A stretch of DNA of 64,000 nt, taken from NCBI GenBank assembly GCA_046259385.1, contig JBJYWI010000158.1:1-64000 (forward strand), read 5' to 3'. This DNA comes from CAVWDI01 sp046259385 (GTDB lineage Bacteria; Chloroflexota; Anaerolineae; Anaerolineales; UBA4823). Below, one piece after another: positions 37,383-47,249 of this stretch; the first letter of the stretch is position 1, and every line of letters begins with the position of its first letter. The translations under genes and the position numbers were made by a program. The notes below the pieces were generated by a model, which did no database searches, was not told the origin of the DNA, and saw only the letters and a program-made list of their open reading frames with translations.

Positions 37383-38546
37383 ATGGAATTCGCAGATCGA
37401 GTTTTAGAATTGGAACCAGAAGGCGCTTATCAAGTTCTTTCAAGAGCTCAGGAGCTGCAAGCTGCTGGAAGGGACATCATCCACCTTGAAATTGGCCAGC
37501 CGGACACCCCCACTTTCCCGAATATATCTTCCGCCGGAATCCAGGCAATTCAAGACGGTCACACGAGATATACACCTTCAGCTGGGATGAATGACTTGCG
37601 TTCAGCGATCGCTGAATATACAAGTAAGCGTCTGAATGTGAAAATCAAATCCTCGAATGTAGTTGTCGGACCAGGGGCAAAACCAGCCTTATTTTTCCCT
37701 ACCCTGGCTCTGGTCAGACCGGGCGACGAAGTGATCTATCCAAATCCCGGATTTCCAACCTATGAAGCCATGATCCGGGTCGCGGGAGGGACTCCGGTTC
37801 CGGTTCCTTTAAGCGAAGAGGATGATTTCTCTTTTGATCTGGATGCTTTTAACCGGCTCGTGTCCAGAAACACCCGGATGGTGGTGCTTAACTCCCCAAG
37901 CAACCCCACTGGTGGAGTGATGCCGCTTTCTGCTCTCGAACATATCGCGAAAACCGCTTCGGACCTGGATTTTTGGGTGCTGTCGGACGAAATTTACTCC
38001 CGGATTGTTTACAGTTCACCCGCGCCAAGCATCGCATCGTTCGGTGGAATGCTTGAACGTACAATTATTTGCGACGGATTCTCCAAGACTTACTCGATGA
38101 CTGGCTGGAGATTAGGATACGGAATCATGCCAGAACCGCTTGCCGAGCGGGTCAATCTGTTATTGAATCACTCCATAGGCTGTACAGCCAGTTTTACACA
38201 GGTGGCAGGGTTGGAAGCCCTTCTGGGGCCTCAAGAACAGGTCGATAAAATTGTCCAGGAATACCGACGCCGCAGAGATTTCCTAGTCGCAGGTCTTAAT
38301 CAGATAGCAGGCATGAGCTGCCGGAAACCCCAGGGATCGTTCTACACCTTCCCCAATATTAAGGCGTTTGGGATTCCATCAGACCAGCTTGCTAACTATT
38401 TGCTTGAAGAAGCAGGGGTCGCATTACTATCAGGGACTTCTTTCGGAAAATACGGTGAAGGGTATATTAGGTTATGCTTTGCGAATTCAATCGAAAATCT
38501 GGAAATTGCCCTGGAACGATTGAAATCCGCGCTGGATAAACTCTGA
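37383..38546 (+). CDS. Class I/II PLP-dependent aminotransferase
   Basis: 387 residues from ATG 37383; the frame extends upstream to 37320 but that extension overlaps the -10 element. Landmarks are HLEIGQPDTPTFPNI, PSNPTGGVMP, SDEIYSRIVYS and the PLP lysine in CDGFSKTYSMTGWRLGYG. Similar enzymes act on aspartate, aromatic amino acids or glutamine-type donors; the specificity is not clear. Confidence 0.88.
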   Translation: MEFADRVLELEPEGAYQVLSRAQELQAAGRDIIHLEIGQPDTPTFPNISSAGIQAIQDGHTRYTPSAGMNDLRSAIAEYTSKRLNVKIKSSNVVVGPGAKPALFFPTLALVRPGDEVIYPNPGFPTYEAMIRVAGGTPVPVPLSEEDDFSFDLDAFNRLVSRNTRMVVLNSPSNPTGGVMPLSALEHIAKTASDLDFWVLSDEIYSRIVYSSPAPSIASFGGMLERTIICDGFSKTYSMTGWRLGYGIMPEPLAERVNLLLNHSIGCTASFTQVAGLEALLGPQEQVDKIVQEYRRRRDFLVAGLNQIAGMSCRKPQGSFYTFPNIKAFGIPSDQLANYLLEEAGVALLSGTSFGKYGEGYIRLCFANSIENLEIALERLKSALDKL

Positions 38547-38579
38547 TCAAATATAACAGTGTCAACCTAAACTGATTAA

Positions 38580-39134
38580 TTATAACTTCGGAAGAACAAT
38601 CTCCTCCTGTTTCTGGTACTTCCCTTTCTTGTCCGCGTAAGAAATCTCGCATTCTTCATCCGCTTCAAAGAAAAGCACCTGGGCAATTCCCTCGTTGGCA
38701 TAAATTTTTGCCGGCAGAGGGGTTGTGTTTGATATTTCCAGGGTCACAAAACCCTCCCACTCGGGCTCAAAAGGAGTTACATTGACGATAATCCCACAGC
38801 GGGCATAGGTAGATTTACCCACACATATCGTCAATACACCGCGCGGGATTCGAAAGTACTCGATTGTCCGCGCCAGAGCGAACGAGTTCGGCGGAATTAT
38901 GCAAACCTCTCCTTTATAGTCAACCATCGACTCAGTGACGAATTTTTTGGGGTCAACAATGGCTGAAAAAACATTCGTAAAGATTTTAAACTCATCCGCT
39001 ACACGGATATCATACCCGTATGATGATACCCCGAAGGAAATCACCCCGTCCCGGACTTGACGGTCGGCGAATGGCTCGATCATCCTGTGTTCCTTCACCA
39101 TTTTCTGGATCCAATGATCCGGTTTTAATCCCAT
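38580..39134 (-). CDS. dcd: dCTP deaminase
   Basis: 184 residues. The start at 39134 (MGLKPDHWIQ) is supported by GGAGGAG just upstream; a frame extension to 39203 overlaps that site. FGVSSYGYDIRVADEF, GKSTYARCGIIVNVTPFEPE and ANEGIAQVLFFEADEECE match the trimeric dCTP deaminase family, with a catalytic Glu in FVTLEISN. It makes dUTP for dTMP synthesis, and some members also dephosphorylate. Confidence 0.9.
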   Translation of the reverse strand: MGLKPDHWIQKMVKEHRMIEPFADRQVRDGVISFGVSSYGYDIRVADEFKIFTNVFSAIVDPKKFVTESMVDYKGEVCIIPPNSFALARTIEYFRIPRGVLTICVGKSTYARCGIIVNVTPFEPEWEGFVTLEISNTTPLPAKIYANEGIAQVLFFEADEECEISYADKKGKYQKQEEIVLPKL

Positions 39135-39448
39135 ATTTGCTCCTCCACGCAAAGATAACCAAGTATAAAGGAAAATTGAAGAAAACTGGATATTCCCCGG
39201 CAACCTGCAGCGAAACCATCCTAAAGAAGCTGTAGGATTCCAGCCAGATTCATTGTCCTAGTAGAGCAAAGAACAAAGATTAAGCTATAGACGGTTCGAC
39301 TCTGAGGCACTAAATATTAAGGAACTTATGGCGCCAGATTAATCCCTGGAGGGTGACATTATTACGAAACAGCATGGTTTCGCTTCCTTGCCCTTCTGGG
39401 AAAATCAGACAATAGTAATTAGCGTGCTAGAATTATAGATAAAAAAGG

Positions 39449-41026
39449 ATGATTCCAATAACAGGTCTTTATTCAAAGATGTCCACAAATAGTAACTCTA
39501 CCCAGGAACTTGCTGATTTGATCACTCAAAATCAGGAAGAGATATCAAAAACTTGGGCGCGAAATGTAAAAAATATGCCCAACTCAGAATATCAACAATA
39601 CTCCCTCGAAGAGATACAAAGTTGGGCAAAGGAAGGCTTGGCGACAATCATTAAAACGCTCCAAACGGGCTCTCAACAAGCAATCTATGATTTTGTAAGT
39701 AAGCTTACCTCTGGCCGCTTACAGGCTGATTTACCAATACACATTATTACAGAAGCTTTTCTCCTATCAAAAGATGCAATATTGCCGATAATAAATGAAA
39801 CCTATGTGGGTGATTCATATTCCTTATTTAAAACCGCGACCTTACTAGATTTATTCGTTAGAAAAATGATAAAACAGTTCGAGAAGGATTACTCGGAATC
39901 AATCCATTCTAAACTGGTGGAAGAATCAGAGAAAAGAATAGCAGAAATAGAAAGCCTTCAACGAACAATGAGCGCATTGCTCCAAAAAATCACGCTTGAT
40001 GAAATGTTAGAAATAGTATGTGCAGAAGCACAACGTCTTACACTGGCAACTGGAAGCGCGGTACTCTTACTGGAAGACGAAGGATGGCTGCAGGTAACTA
40101 TTGGAACTGGTTATCCTTCTCCCGCATTGAATCGAATACCTGTTGATGATTCAATCGCCGGTCAGGCTGTTCAAGAAGAGGAACCAATCCTGATAAATAA
40201 ACCATCAAATCAAATTCAAGCATATCACCGGAATCCGGACCTTGAGTCCTTGCTAGTGATACCTCTACAAGTTGAAGGAATGACTATTGGAGTGATTGAT
40301 GTGGTTAATAAATCAGGAGGTTTTTCTGAAGAAGACATCCGTATAATGAGTCTATTCGCAGACCAGGCAGCCATAGCAATACAAAACACAAAACTCCATC
40401 AAAAAACGGAACAATTGGCTGTCCTAGAAGAGAGACAGCGATTGGCGCGTGAGCTTCATGATTCGGTTTCACAATCCTTATATAGTTTAAATCTCTACAC
40501 AGATGCAGCCCGCCTTGCAATATCAAAAGGACACACCCAACAGGCGGAAAATAATCTGAACGAATTGCGCAACCTTATCCGTGAAGCTATGCTGGATATG
40601 CGTCTTTTAATATTCGAATTACACCCTCCCTTACTGGAAAAAGAAGGGCTCGCAACGGCATTGAGGACTCGCTTGGAGTCGGTTGAAGCGCGCTCCGGTA
40701 TTAAAACCAATTTCATTACCAACGAAGAGAGAAGGCTTCCTATTAATACTGAAGCAGAACTCTACCGGATTGCTCAAGAAGCTCTCAATAATGCGGTTAA
40801 GCACTCGAAAGCTCAAAATATCAGCGTCAACCTGCATTTTGGCGAAGATAAATTTAGGATGATAATTTGGGATAACGGGATTGGTTTCGATACCAATATA
40901 TTGGAGCAAAGTGGCGGTATGGGTTTGCGCGGAATTGAAGCAAGAGTAAAAAGAATTAATGGAAAATCGGATATCACTAGCAAGCAAGGGGAAGGTACAC
41001 AATTACTGGTAGAAATAGATATTTAA
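39449..41026 (+). CDS. GAF sensor histidine kinase, NarL/DesK type
   Basis: 525 residues from ATG 39449; ATG 39479 (MSTNSN) is an alternative. An N-terminal all-helical region (about 15-130) resembles RsbR/RsbU-type regulator domains. A GAF domain follows (about 170-320). HisKA_3 has the phosphoacceptor His in LARELHDSVSQSLY, and the HATPase has EALNNAVKHSKAQ, DNGIGFD and GMGLRGIEARV. No membrane helix is seen, so it is cytoplasmic. It is followed by its response regulator. Confidence 0.88.
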   Translation: MIPITGLYSKMSTNSNSTQELADLITQNQEEISKTWARNVKNMPNSEYQQYSLEEIQSWAKEGLATIIKTLQTGSQQAIYDFVSKLTSGRLQADLPIHIITEAFLLSKDAILPIINETYVGDSYSLFKTATLLDLFVRKMIKQFEKDYSESIHSKLVEESEKRIAEIESLQRTMSALLQKITLDEMLEIVCAEAQRLTLATGSAVLLLEDEGWLQVTIGTGYPSPALNRIPVDDSIAGQAVQEEEPILINKPSNQIQAYHRNPDLESLLVIPLQVEGMTIGVIDVVNKSGGFSEEDIRIMSLFADQAAIAIQNTKLHQKTEQLAVLEERQRLARELHDSVSQSLYSLNLYTDAARLAISKGHTQQAENNLNELRNLIREAMLDMRLLIFELHPPLLEKEGLATALRTRLESVEARSGIKTNFITNEERRLPINTEAELYRIAQEALNNAVKHSKAQNISVNLHFGEDKFRMIIWDNGIGFDTNILEQSGGMGLRGIEARVKRINGKSDITSKQGEGTQLLVEIDI

Positions 41027-41043
41027 ATTAGGAGAATTTGAAT

Positions 41044-41721
41044 ATGGCTAAACAATCTATTCGACTTCTTGTCGTCGATGATCACGCGATTGTGCGCAAA
41101 GGAATAAAAGCATTATTAAGCAGTCTCGAGGACATTGAAGTTGTTGGAGAGGCAGGTGACGGCCAAGATGCTGTAGATAAAACCAATAAATTAATTCCAG
41201 ATGTGGTTCTGATGGATTTGGTGATGCCGAGATTTGACGGTATATCCGCCATCAGTCAAATTTCATCTGAGCATCCAAATATAAAAATAATTGCGTTAAC
41301 AAGTTTTGCCACTGATGATAAAGTGTTCCCTGCAATAAAAGCTGGCGCCATAGGATACATCTTGAAGGATTCCGACCCTGACGATTTAATAAAAGCTATA
41401 TATCAAGTCTATCAAAACGAACCAGCATTACAACCCAGTATTGCCCGAAAGGTATTGAACGAGTTGAATCGCCCAGCCAGAAAGCCTCCTACTCCGGAGC
41501 CATTAACTGAACGAGAGTTAGAAGTACTTAAATTGGTATCTCAGGGGTATAGCAATCAGGAGATTGCAGACATCTTGGTGATTGAGGAAGTCACAGTCAG
41601 GACGCATGTCAGCCACATACTGCGAAAACTACAGTTAGCGAATCGGGTGCAGGCAACTCTCTATGCATTGAAAGAAGGAATCACATCAATTGAAAGCTTC
41701 AATGACACTGATACAAAGTAA
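41044..41721 (+). CDS. NarL/LuxR-type response regulator
   Basis: 225 residues. The receiver domain has LLVVDDHAIVRKG, phosphoacceptor Asp in DVVLMDLVMPRFDG and Lys in YILKDSDPDDLI. The LuxR helix-turn-helix is LTERELEVLKLVSQGYSNQE, then IADILVIEEVTVRTHVSHIL. ATG 41044 has AGGAG upstream; an ATG at 41038 is too close to it. It is the partner of the kinase at 39449. Targets are unknown. Confidence 0.9.
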   Translation: MAKQSIRLLVVDDHAIVRKGIKALLSSLEDIEVVGEAGDGQDAVDKTNKLIPDVVLMDLVMPRFDGISAISQISSEHPNIKIIALTSFATDDKVFPAIKAGAIGYILKDSDPDDLIKAIYQVYQNEPALQPSIARKVLNELNRPARKPPTPEPLTERELEVLKLVSQGYSNQEIADILVIEEVTVRTHVSHILRKLQLANRVQATLYALKEGITSIESFNDTDTK

Positions 41722-42122
41722 TTAAACCGGTTAAACGAAATCTTTATTGAAATTAATACACAAACGCTGTTATATAAATCATCACTAATCGCATAAGACC
41801 GCCCAAAAGCGGTCTTTTTTGTTGATCTTAAATTCCACTTTCTGTACGATGACAATTCGGAAAATTCCCTTTATGCTCAACTACAAGAAAACAGTTGAAG
41901 ATGCAGAATGTATTTAAAAAAGCTAGTGAGAGTATTGTCGGTTGTGTCTATGTGAGTCCAAAATGGCATTCACCAATTCGAAAATCAAATACCGGAATAT
42001 CTATTGACGCAATTAACCCTAATACAAGTTAGTCGCTCATAGAAATGTGGGAACTGTATTTCAAAATTTTGATTCAGGGAATAATAATTCCGTAAAGACT
42101 TTGGAAGAAAGGAGTAAGGAAC
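41722..42122. other. Intergenic region with terminator
   Basis: About 400 bases between the two-component pair and the CBS gene. It holds the terminator at 41795-41820; apart from that I see no gene. The last bases contain AAAGGAG, the ribosome site of the CBS gene. Confidence 0.5.
41795..41820 (+). terminator. Rho-independent terminator of the two-component operon
   Basis: AAGACCGC and GCGGTCTT are perfect eight-base arms with a CCAAAA loop followed by a run of Ts. Confidence 0.88.
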
Positions 42123-42776
42123 ATGTTCGTTGGCGACCGAATGTCTTTTCCAGTCATTACTGTTCACCCTGATCTACAAATCCAAGAAGCGCTACACAGA
42201 ATGCATAAAGAAAATGTCCGTCGATTTCCAGTAGTAGACCAGCGTGGACATCTAGTTGGAATTGTATCCGAAAAGGATTTAGTGGAAGCATTACCTTCTG
42301 ATGCAACCAGTTTAAGCATCTTTGAATTGCATGAGCTACTTCACAAAATCACAGTGGAAGAAATCATGACCAAAAATGTCATAACCGTTGACCAGGATAC
42401 ACCAATTGAAGACGCAGCCCGCCTGATGGCGGATCATAAAATCGGAGGTCTACCAGTCATTAGAAATCGTGATGTTGTTGGGATCATTACTGAAACCGAC
42501 CTTTTTAAGATTTTTTTGGAATTAATGGGAGCACACGAACATGGCTTGAGGGTTTCCATTCTCGTCCCCGGCATTCCAGAAGAACTTGCCAGACTAACAA
42601 GAGCAATTTATGAGAATGGGGGGCACATCCTCACGTTAGGAACTTTTATGGGTTTTAGTTCAGAGAACCGTGAGGTTCTAATGACTGTGGCGGAAATTGA
42701 TGATGACAAATTACGAGAGGCTATTGAACCATTTGTTGAACAGATTATCGATATCCGTGTTCCTCACTTTGCTTAA
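42123..42776 (+). CDS. CBS-pair protein with C-terminal ACT-like domain
   Basis: 217 residues. Two CBS motifs occupy about 1-140 (MSFPVITVHPDLQIQEALHR and VEEIMTKNVITVDQDT, with VGIITETDLF). Residues 145-217 look like an ACT domain (GLRVSILVPGIPEELARLTR). This CBS-ACT layout is found in acetoin-utilisation AcuB-like proteins. It likely binds adenylates or an amino acid. It starts the accessory gene run of region 4. Confidence 0.85.
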   Translation: MFVGDRMSFPVITVHPDLQIQEALHRMHKENVRRFPVVDQRGHLVGIVSEKDLVEALPSDATSLSIFELHELLHKITVEEIMTKNVITVDQDTPIEDAARLMADHKIGGLPVIRNRDVVGIITETDLFKIFLELMGAHEHGLRVSILVPGIPEELARLTRAIYENGGHILTLGTFMGFSSENREVLMTVAEIDDDKLREAIEPFVEQIIDIRVPHFA

Positions 42777-42808
42777 GTGAGATTTTAATTTTAAGATTGG
42801 AGGTGTGG

Positions 42809-42994
42809 ATGAAAGAGTTTATATGCATTGATTGTGGTTGCACATTTCGGATATCTTTAGGTGAAGGATATCCTTTTGGCCAGCAAACTTGTCCAAACTG
42901 TAGAAGCATTAACATCAAACGCATGGAGAATAAACAACAAAATGTACAGAGAACCATTGTTAAAAGAAGTCGAGCGGTCAAAAGCAAATCGTGA
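42809..42994 (+). CDS. Small zinc-ribbon protein
   Basis: 61 residues from ATG 42809 after GGAGGTG. CIDC and CPNC pairs, about 22 residues apart, form a zinc ribbon; the tail is basic (KRSRAVKSKS). Its stop overlaps the next frame, so it is translationally linked to the ATPase that follows. The role is unknown; it could be a metal or nucleic-acid-binding partner. Confidence 0.8.
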   Translation: MKEFICIDCGCTFRISLGEGYPFGQQTCPNCRSINIKRMENKQQNVQRTIVKRSRAVKSKS

Positions 42995-43008
42995 TTGGAT
43001 TGGTGATC

Positions 43009-43923
43009 ATGAATCGTAAAAGCAAACCACTTTCAGAAAAACGAATAGGTGTATTTGGAAAGGGTGGATCCGGAAAAACCACCCTGGCGATTTTGTTGGC
43101 AAAAGTTCTCCTTGCGGAAAATTACCAGGTTGTTTTTATTGATGCGGATTCAACAAACACTGGTATCTCAAGGCTCCTGGGTTTTGAAAAATCGCCAAAA
43201 CCCCTGCTAGACTTTTTTGGAGGAATGGTCTTCAGCGGTGGGAAAGTCACTTGCCCTGTGGACGACCCCAAAATGCTGGAGGACTCGAATATTTCAATAC
43301 GATCCCTCCCTCCAGACTACTTCAGTCAAAACAATGGAATGACCCTTTTTATCGCTGGTAAAATCGGCAACAAGGGACCGGGGGCGGGTTGTGATGGCCC
43401 TATAGCAAAGATAGCCAGAGATTTCAACATTCATTTCGAAGATCAATTACCCGTTACTATCCTGGATTTCAAAGCCGGATTTGAGGATTCAGCACGGGGT
43501 GTAATAACCAATTTGGATTGGGCTATTGTTGTTGTTGACCCAACCATCGCTTCTATTGAAATGGCTTCGGATATGGAAAATATGGTTGCGCGCATAAAAG
43601 CAGGGGAACTTCCAGCCACAGAGCACTTAGAAAGCAAGGATTTGGTATCTGCTGCAAATCAACTTTTCAACAAAGCTAGGATCAAGGGCGTTCTTACGGT
43701 TATGAACAAAGTCGAAAACCGGGATATTGAAAATTATCTAAGTTCAGAGTTATTGAAAGTGGGAGTGGAACCCATTTCCACAATCCCATTCGATCAATTG
43801 GTATCTGAATCCTGTTTAAGAGGGAAACCGCTCGATTCAAGTATTTGCAAAACAGAATTGGAAGAGATTATTAAGAAATTGGAATCTCTTGAGAGGTTTC
43901 AAGAACAAGTAAGAAATGAATAG
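43009..43923 (+). CDS. CooC/MinD-like P-loop ATPase
   Basis: About 304 residues from ATG 43009 (a GTG at 42991 is possible and would overlap the zinc-ribbon stop). Deviant Walker A FGKGGSGKTT, VFIDADSTNTG and VVVVDPTIASIEMA are as in CooC-type and MinD-type ATPases. CooC carries a CxC nickel/zinc pair; here the matching place reads GAGCDGPIAKI with a single Cys. So the metal-handling function of true CooC may be absent or changed. Neighbours are metallocofactor-related. Confidence 0.8.
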   Translation: MNRKSKPLSEKRIGVFGKGGSGKTTLAILLAKVLLAENYQVVFIDADSTNTGISRLLGFEKSPKPLLDFFGGMVFSGGKVTCPVDDPKMLEDSNISIRSLPPDYFSQNNGMTLFIAGKIGNKGPGAGCDGPIAKIARDFNIHFEDQLPVTILDFKAGFEDSARGVITNLDWAIVVVDPTIASIEMASDMENMVARIKAGELPATEHLESKDLVSAANQLFNKARIKGVLTVMNKVENRDIENYLSSELLKVGVEPISTIPFDQLVSESCLRGKPLDSSICKTELEEIIKKLESLERFQEQVRNE

Positions 43924-44057
43924 GATTTTGATCTTGAGAGTATTTTGAAAGTCCATGATTTCAATTCTGATTAAAAATTTTTTTGGAATGAAATGAACTA
44001 TAGTGGCATTTTGCTTAGACTGGACGAACAGCAAAATAAATTGGAAGGAGTCTCACC

Positions 44058-45005
44058 ATGAAGTACGTATATGGGCCTGTTCCCTCCAGGCGGTTAGGCC
44101 AATCCCTGGGGATTGACACTATCCCCCTAAAAACCTGCAACTGGAATTGTGTCTATTGCCAGCTCGGCCGGACAAGACCATTAACCAATGAACGAAGGGA
44201 TTATTACCCTCCGCACCAGATTGTTGCTGAAATAAAACAGGCAATTTACGAGCACAAGCCAGGTGAGATTGACTGGGTTACTTTTGTCGGTTCCGGTGAG
44301 CCGACTTTACATGCGAGCATTGGTTGGCTGATACGCAGGACCAAAGAATTTACTGGGTTACCGGTTGCTGTGATCACAAATGGGTCTTTCCTGTACATGA
44401 AATATCATCGCCGGGAACTGGCTTATGCAGATGCAGTTCTACCTTCTTTAGATGCTGGCAACAGTCGCCTTTATCGCAAAATCAACCGCCCCCATCCACA
44501 TTTCACTTTCGATCGCCAGGTTGAAGGACTAAAAGCATTCAGCAATCAATATCTCGGAGAATTATGGATTGAGGTCATGCTGGTTAAAGGATTAAATGAT
44601 AGTAAAGAAGAATTAAGTGACATTGCCTCGGTACTTCGCTATATTGAACCAGATGAGATCCATATCAACCTGCCGACCCGCCCGCCTGTTGAGATGTGGG
44701 TTAAACCACCAGACGAGAAAGGTATCCAGCGAGCCAAATCGATTCTAGGAGATGTCGCCAGGGTCGTGACCCCTACCCAGGGAAAATTTAATTTAAATGA
44801 AGGTGAAAGTATGACTGAAGCAATTATGGCAATTATCACCCGCCACCCGATGGAGGAGAAACAGCTTGTCCAAACCATAGAGGGAAAAGTGCAGACAGAG
44901 GCGACAAGCACACTCGAAGAATTGAGAACCAGTGGAAAAGCCCAGGTCGTTGAACGATATGGAAGACGTTATTGGATCGCAGCACCTGCATACTTCCCGC
45001 ATTAA
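44058..45005 (+). CDS. Radical SAM protein with C-terminal winged-helix-like domain
   Basis: 315 residues. The iron-sulfur motif CNWNCVYC (C27-x3-C31-x2-C34) follows the start MKYVYGPVPSRRLGQSLGID, which is typical of the COG0731-like group. FVGSGEPTLH is the SAM-side GGE equivalent. Residues about 245-310 (IITRHPMEEKQLVQTIEGKV) look like a winged-helix domain. The reaction is unknown. It sits upstream of an Mrp ATPase, which handles Fe-S clusters. Confidence 0.8.
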   Translation: MKYVYGPVPSRRLGQSLGIDTIPLKTCNWNCVYCQLGRTRPLTNERRDYYPPHQIVAEIKQAIYEHKPGEIDWVTFVGSGEPTLHASIGWLIRRTKEFTGLPVAVITNGSFLYMKYHRRELAYADAVLPSLDAGNSRLYRKINRPHPHFTFDRQVEGLKAFSNQYLGELWIEVMLVKGLNDSKEELSDIASVLRYIEPDEIHINLPTRPPVEMWVKPPDEKGIQRAKSILGDVARVVTPTQGKFNLNEGESMTEAIMAIITRHPMEEKQLVQTIEGKVQTEATSTLEELRTSGKAQVVERYGRRYWIAAPAYFPH

Positions 45006-45007
45006 GA

Positions 45008-45021
45008 CCAACTATAGTTGG
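45008..45021. repeat. Perfect 14-bp palindrome, possible operator
   Basis: CCAACTATAGTTGG is self-complementary over its whole length. It lies three bases after the radical SAM stop and about 110 bases before the Mrp gene. A related AACTATAGT occurs at about 43994, upstream of the radical SAM gene. Confidence 0.5.
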
Positions 45022-45133
45022 ATATGATTGACTTTTAGGTGAGCGAAAATCCAGGCTTTTACGAATGAGAAGAAACGCAGCAAGGAATTCCTGGAACAAA
45101 ATAAGCAGGAAAATTCTTAATCGGAGAAATTGA

Positions 45134-45955
45134 ATGAATAATCAAAAAAGGAATACTGCACCAGAACTGCTAATCCAGAAAGCCAACGTAGATAAGGTGA
45201 TTGCAGTAATGAGTGGAAAAGGGGGTGTCGGAAAATCTACCATTGCCGGTTTGTTATCCTCCTCCTTACAGCAAAGAGGATATTCAATTGGCTTACTGGA
45301 TGCTGATATCACTGGACCCAGTATTCCAAAATTGTTTGGCATCCACCAAACACCTCTATCCAGTCCGGAAGGTATTTTACCGGTCAATTCCACAAATGGA
45401 ATTAAGATTATGTCGATAAATTTACTTTTATCTGAGGAAGACCAACCTGTTATCTGGCGTGGACCGCTGATCGGAAGAGCGATACAACAATTCTGGAAGG
45501 ATATCAAATGGGGTGATCTGGATTTTCTGATTATCGACCTACCCCCTGGAACTGGAGACGCAGCTTTGACTGTCATGCAATCACTCCCTCTTGAGGGGAT
45601 CATTCTCATTACCTCTCCACAAGACCTTGCTGGCATGGTAGTTCGCAAAGCAGGCAACATGGCAATTCATTTAGGGATTCAAATAATTGGCGTCGTGGAG
45701 AATATGAGCCACATTATCTGCCCGAAATGCGGTGAGTCAATCAACCTTTTTGGTACCAGTCAAGCAGAAAATACTGCGCATATTCTCGAATCGAAATTGT
45801 TAGGCAGGATGCCGCTCGACACAAAACTTTCTGTGATGTGTGATAAAGGAGAGATTGAAAATTATTACAGCAAGGAATTTGAGATTGTTGTTGATAACGT
45901 TCTTCAATTCGGACTTGTTAATGATATGGAGACATCTGCGGATATAAAAGTCTGA
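45134..45955 (+). CDS. Mrp/NBP35-type Fe-S carrier ATPase
   Basis: 273 residues. Deviant Walker A is MSGKGGVGKST, switch II is IIDLPPGTGDA, and the cluster-bridging CxxC is HIICPKCGESINLFG. Family members bind a [4Fe-4S] cluster at the dimer interface and deliver it to client enzymes. The N-terminal MIP18-like domain is absent, as is common for this short type. Confidence 0.9.
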   Translation: MNNQKRNTAPELLIQKANVDKVIAVMSGKGGVGKSTIAGLLSSSLQQRGYSIGLLDADITGPSIPKLFGIHQTPLSSPEGILPVNSTNGIKIMSINLLLSEEDQPVIWRGPLIGRAIQQFWKDIKWGDLDFLIIDLPPGTGDAALTVMQSLPLEGIILITSPQDLAGMVVRKAGNMAIHLGIQIIGVVENMSHIICPKCGESINLFGTSQAENTAHILESKLLGRMPLDTKLSVMCDKGEIENYYSKEFEIVVDNVLQFGLVNDMETSADIKV

Positions 45956-46064
45956 CAAATACACGACACCCCGCATTCTGCAATATGTTGGTCTTTTTAT
46001 AATTCGAATCTGGTACATAGAGAACCGAAAATCGAAATACCTGATTGGAAATAAGAGGAGAAAG

Positions 46065-47060
46065 GTGATTGGGAAAGAGAGATATCAAGTACGATATCCG
46101 CGACTCAATAGATTAATTTCAAAGATTATCAATGGAGAGCCGCAAGCACTAAATGAACTACTGATGTACCTGAGTTCAACGAATCCCAACTTATGCAGAA
46201 TCATGCAGGATGCGATACACGATGTTGGTGAGACTGAAATCTGGTGGGTTCTTCTCGAATGCTTGGCCACCCATCACTGGCAGGGGGAAATAAATAGCAA
46301 TCGTAGAGGGGATCCAGAAGTATCCAAAAGAATCGACCAATCAATCATTGAAGTCTTTATCACTGATGAGAATCAATTTGAAACCAGTAATAAGGATCAT
46401 GTTCTGCAAGTGGCTCTGGGGAATTCAGAATCAAAAATTCAACAAACCGCAGCATTTTTAGCTGGATTGCGAGGCAATTTAGAAGCAATTCCAATTCTGG
46501 ATGAAATTATCAAAAACGGGGATGAAGAATGGCAAATCCGGGCAGTCAAAGCTCTCGGAGTCTTAAATAATGAGCTCTGTATACCGCCATTAATAAATGC
46601 TTTAACTATGGATCGGGACAAATTACACAGGGAAGCGCGGAGAACTCTGGTAAGAATGGGTAAGAAAGCAGAGAAAGCGTGGATAAAACTATTAAAACAC
46701 TCAGATAACCATATTCGTTGGGAAGCAGCCAGAGGATTAGGAGATACCGGAGATGCAAGGGCAGCCAGAATTTTAACCGAAGGATTGTTGGATCGGAATT
46801 ATGCAGTACGTTGGGCAACAGCAGACGTGCTAGCTCGTCTTGGCGAGTGTGTAATACCAACAATTTTAAGATTTATCAGTCAAGAAATGCTCAACCAGCA
46901 ATCTCGTCAAGCAGCATATCACGCCCTGCATGGAATAAGGTCAAAACAGGCTCAATCACGCCTCGAACCCCTTTTAGAAGCACTGCGCAGTCCAACATTG
47001 AATTGGAAAGCTTCAAAAATCGCTCAATATTTATTAGCCGATTGGGAATCAAAACCATAA
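46065..47060 (+). CDS. HEAT-repeat protein
   Basis: 331 residues starting at GTG with GAGGAG upstream. Several tandem HEAT/PBS-lyase-like repeats are visible from about residue 120 on (ILDEIIKNGDEEWQIRAVKA, HREARRTLVRMGKKAEKAW, HIRWEAARGLGDTGDARAA, YAVRWATADVLARLG). Such repeats make protein-protein or nucleic-acid interfaces. It has no catalytic motif. Confidence 0.82.
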   Translation: MIGKERYQVRYPRLNRLISKIINGEPQALNELLMYLSSTNPNLCRIMQDAIHDVGETEIWWVLLECLATHHWQGEINSNRRGDPEVSKRIDQSIIEVFITDENQFETSNKDHVLQVALGNSESKIQQTAAFLAGLRGNLEAIPILDEIIKNGDEEWQIRAVKALGVLNNELCIPPLINALTMDRDKLHREARRTLVRMGKKAEKAWIKLLKHSDNHIRWEAARGLGDTGDARAARILTEGLLDRNYAVRWATADVLARLGECVIPTILRFISQEMLNQQSRQAAYHALHGIRSKQAQSRLEPLLEALRSPTLNWKASKIAQYLLADWESKP

Positions 47061-47249
47061 AAATGGCTCATTAAAAATGATTTCCGTGTTCAAGAAACCT
47101 CTGATACAGGCTACAGGTTCAATCCAAGACATCGGTTATTCCCTTTTTAAGAGATTTAAAAATTTTGTGGCTCAGCATTATGTTTTATCCTACAATTACC
47201 AAAACACATCAATCGCGATTTTGCTGATCGCATACGAAGAGCAAACCAA

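Noticed and set aside
43009..43923. Nitrogenase iron protein NifH
   Set aside because: It has the P-loop but lacks the paired cluster-ligating Cys positions and the overall NifH pattern.
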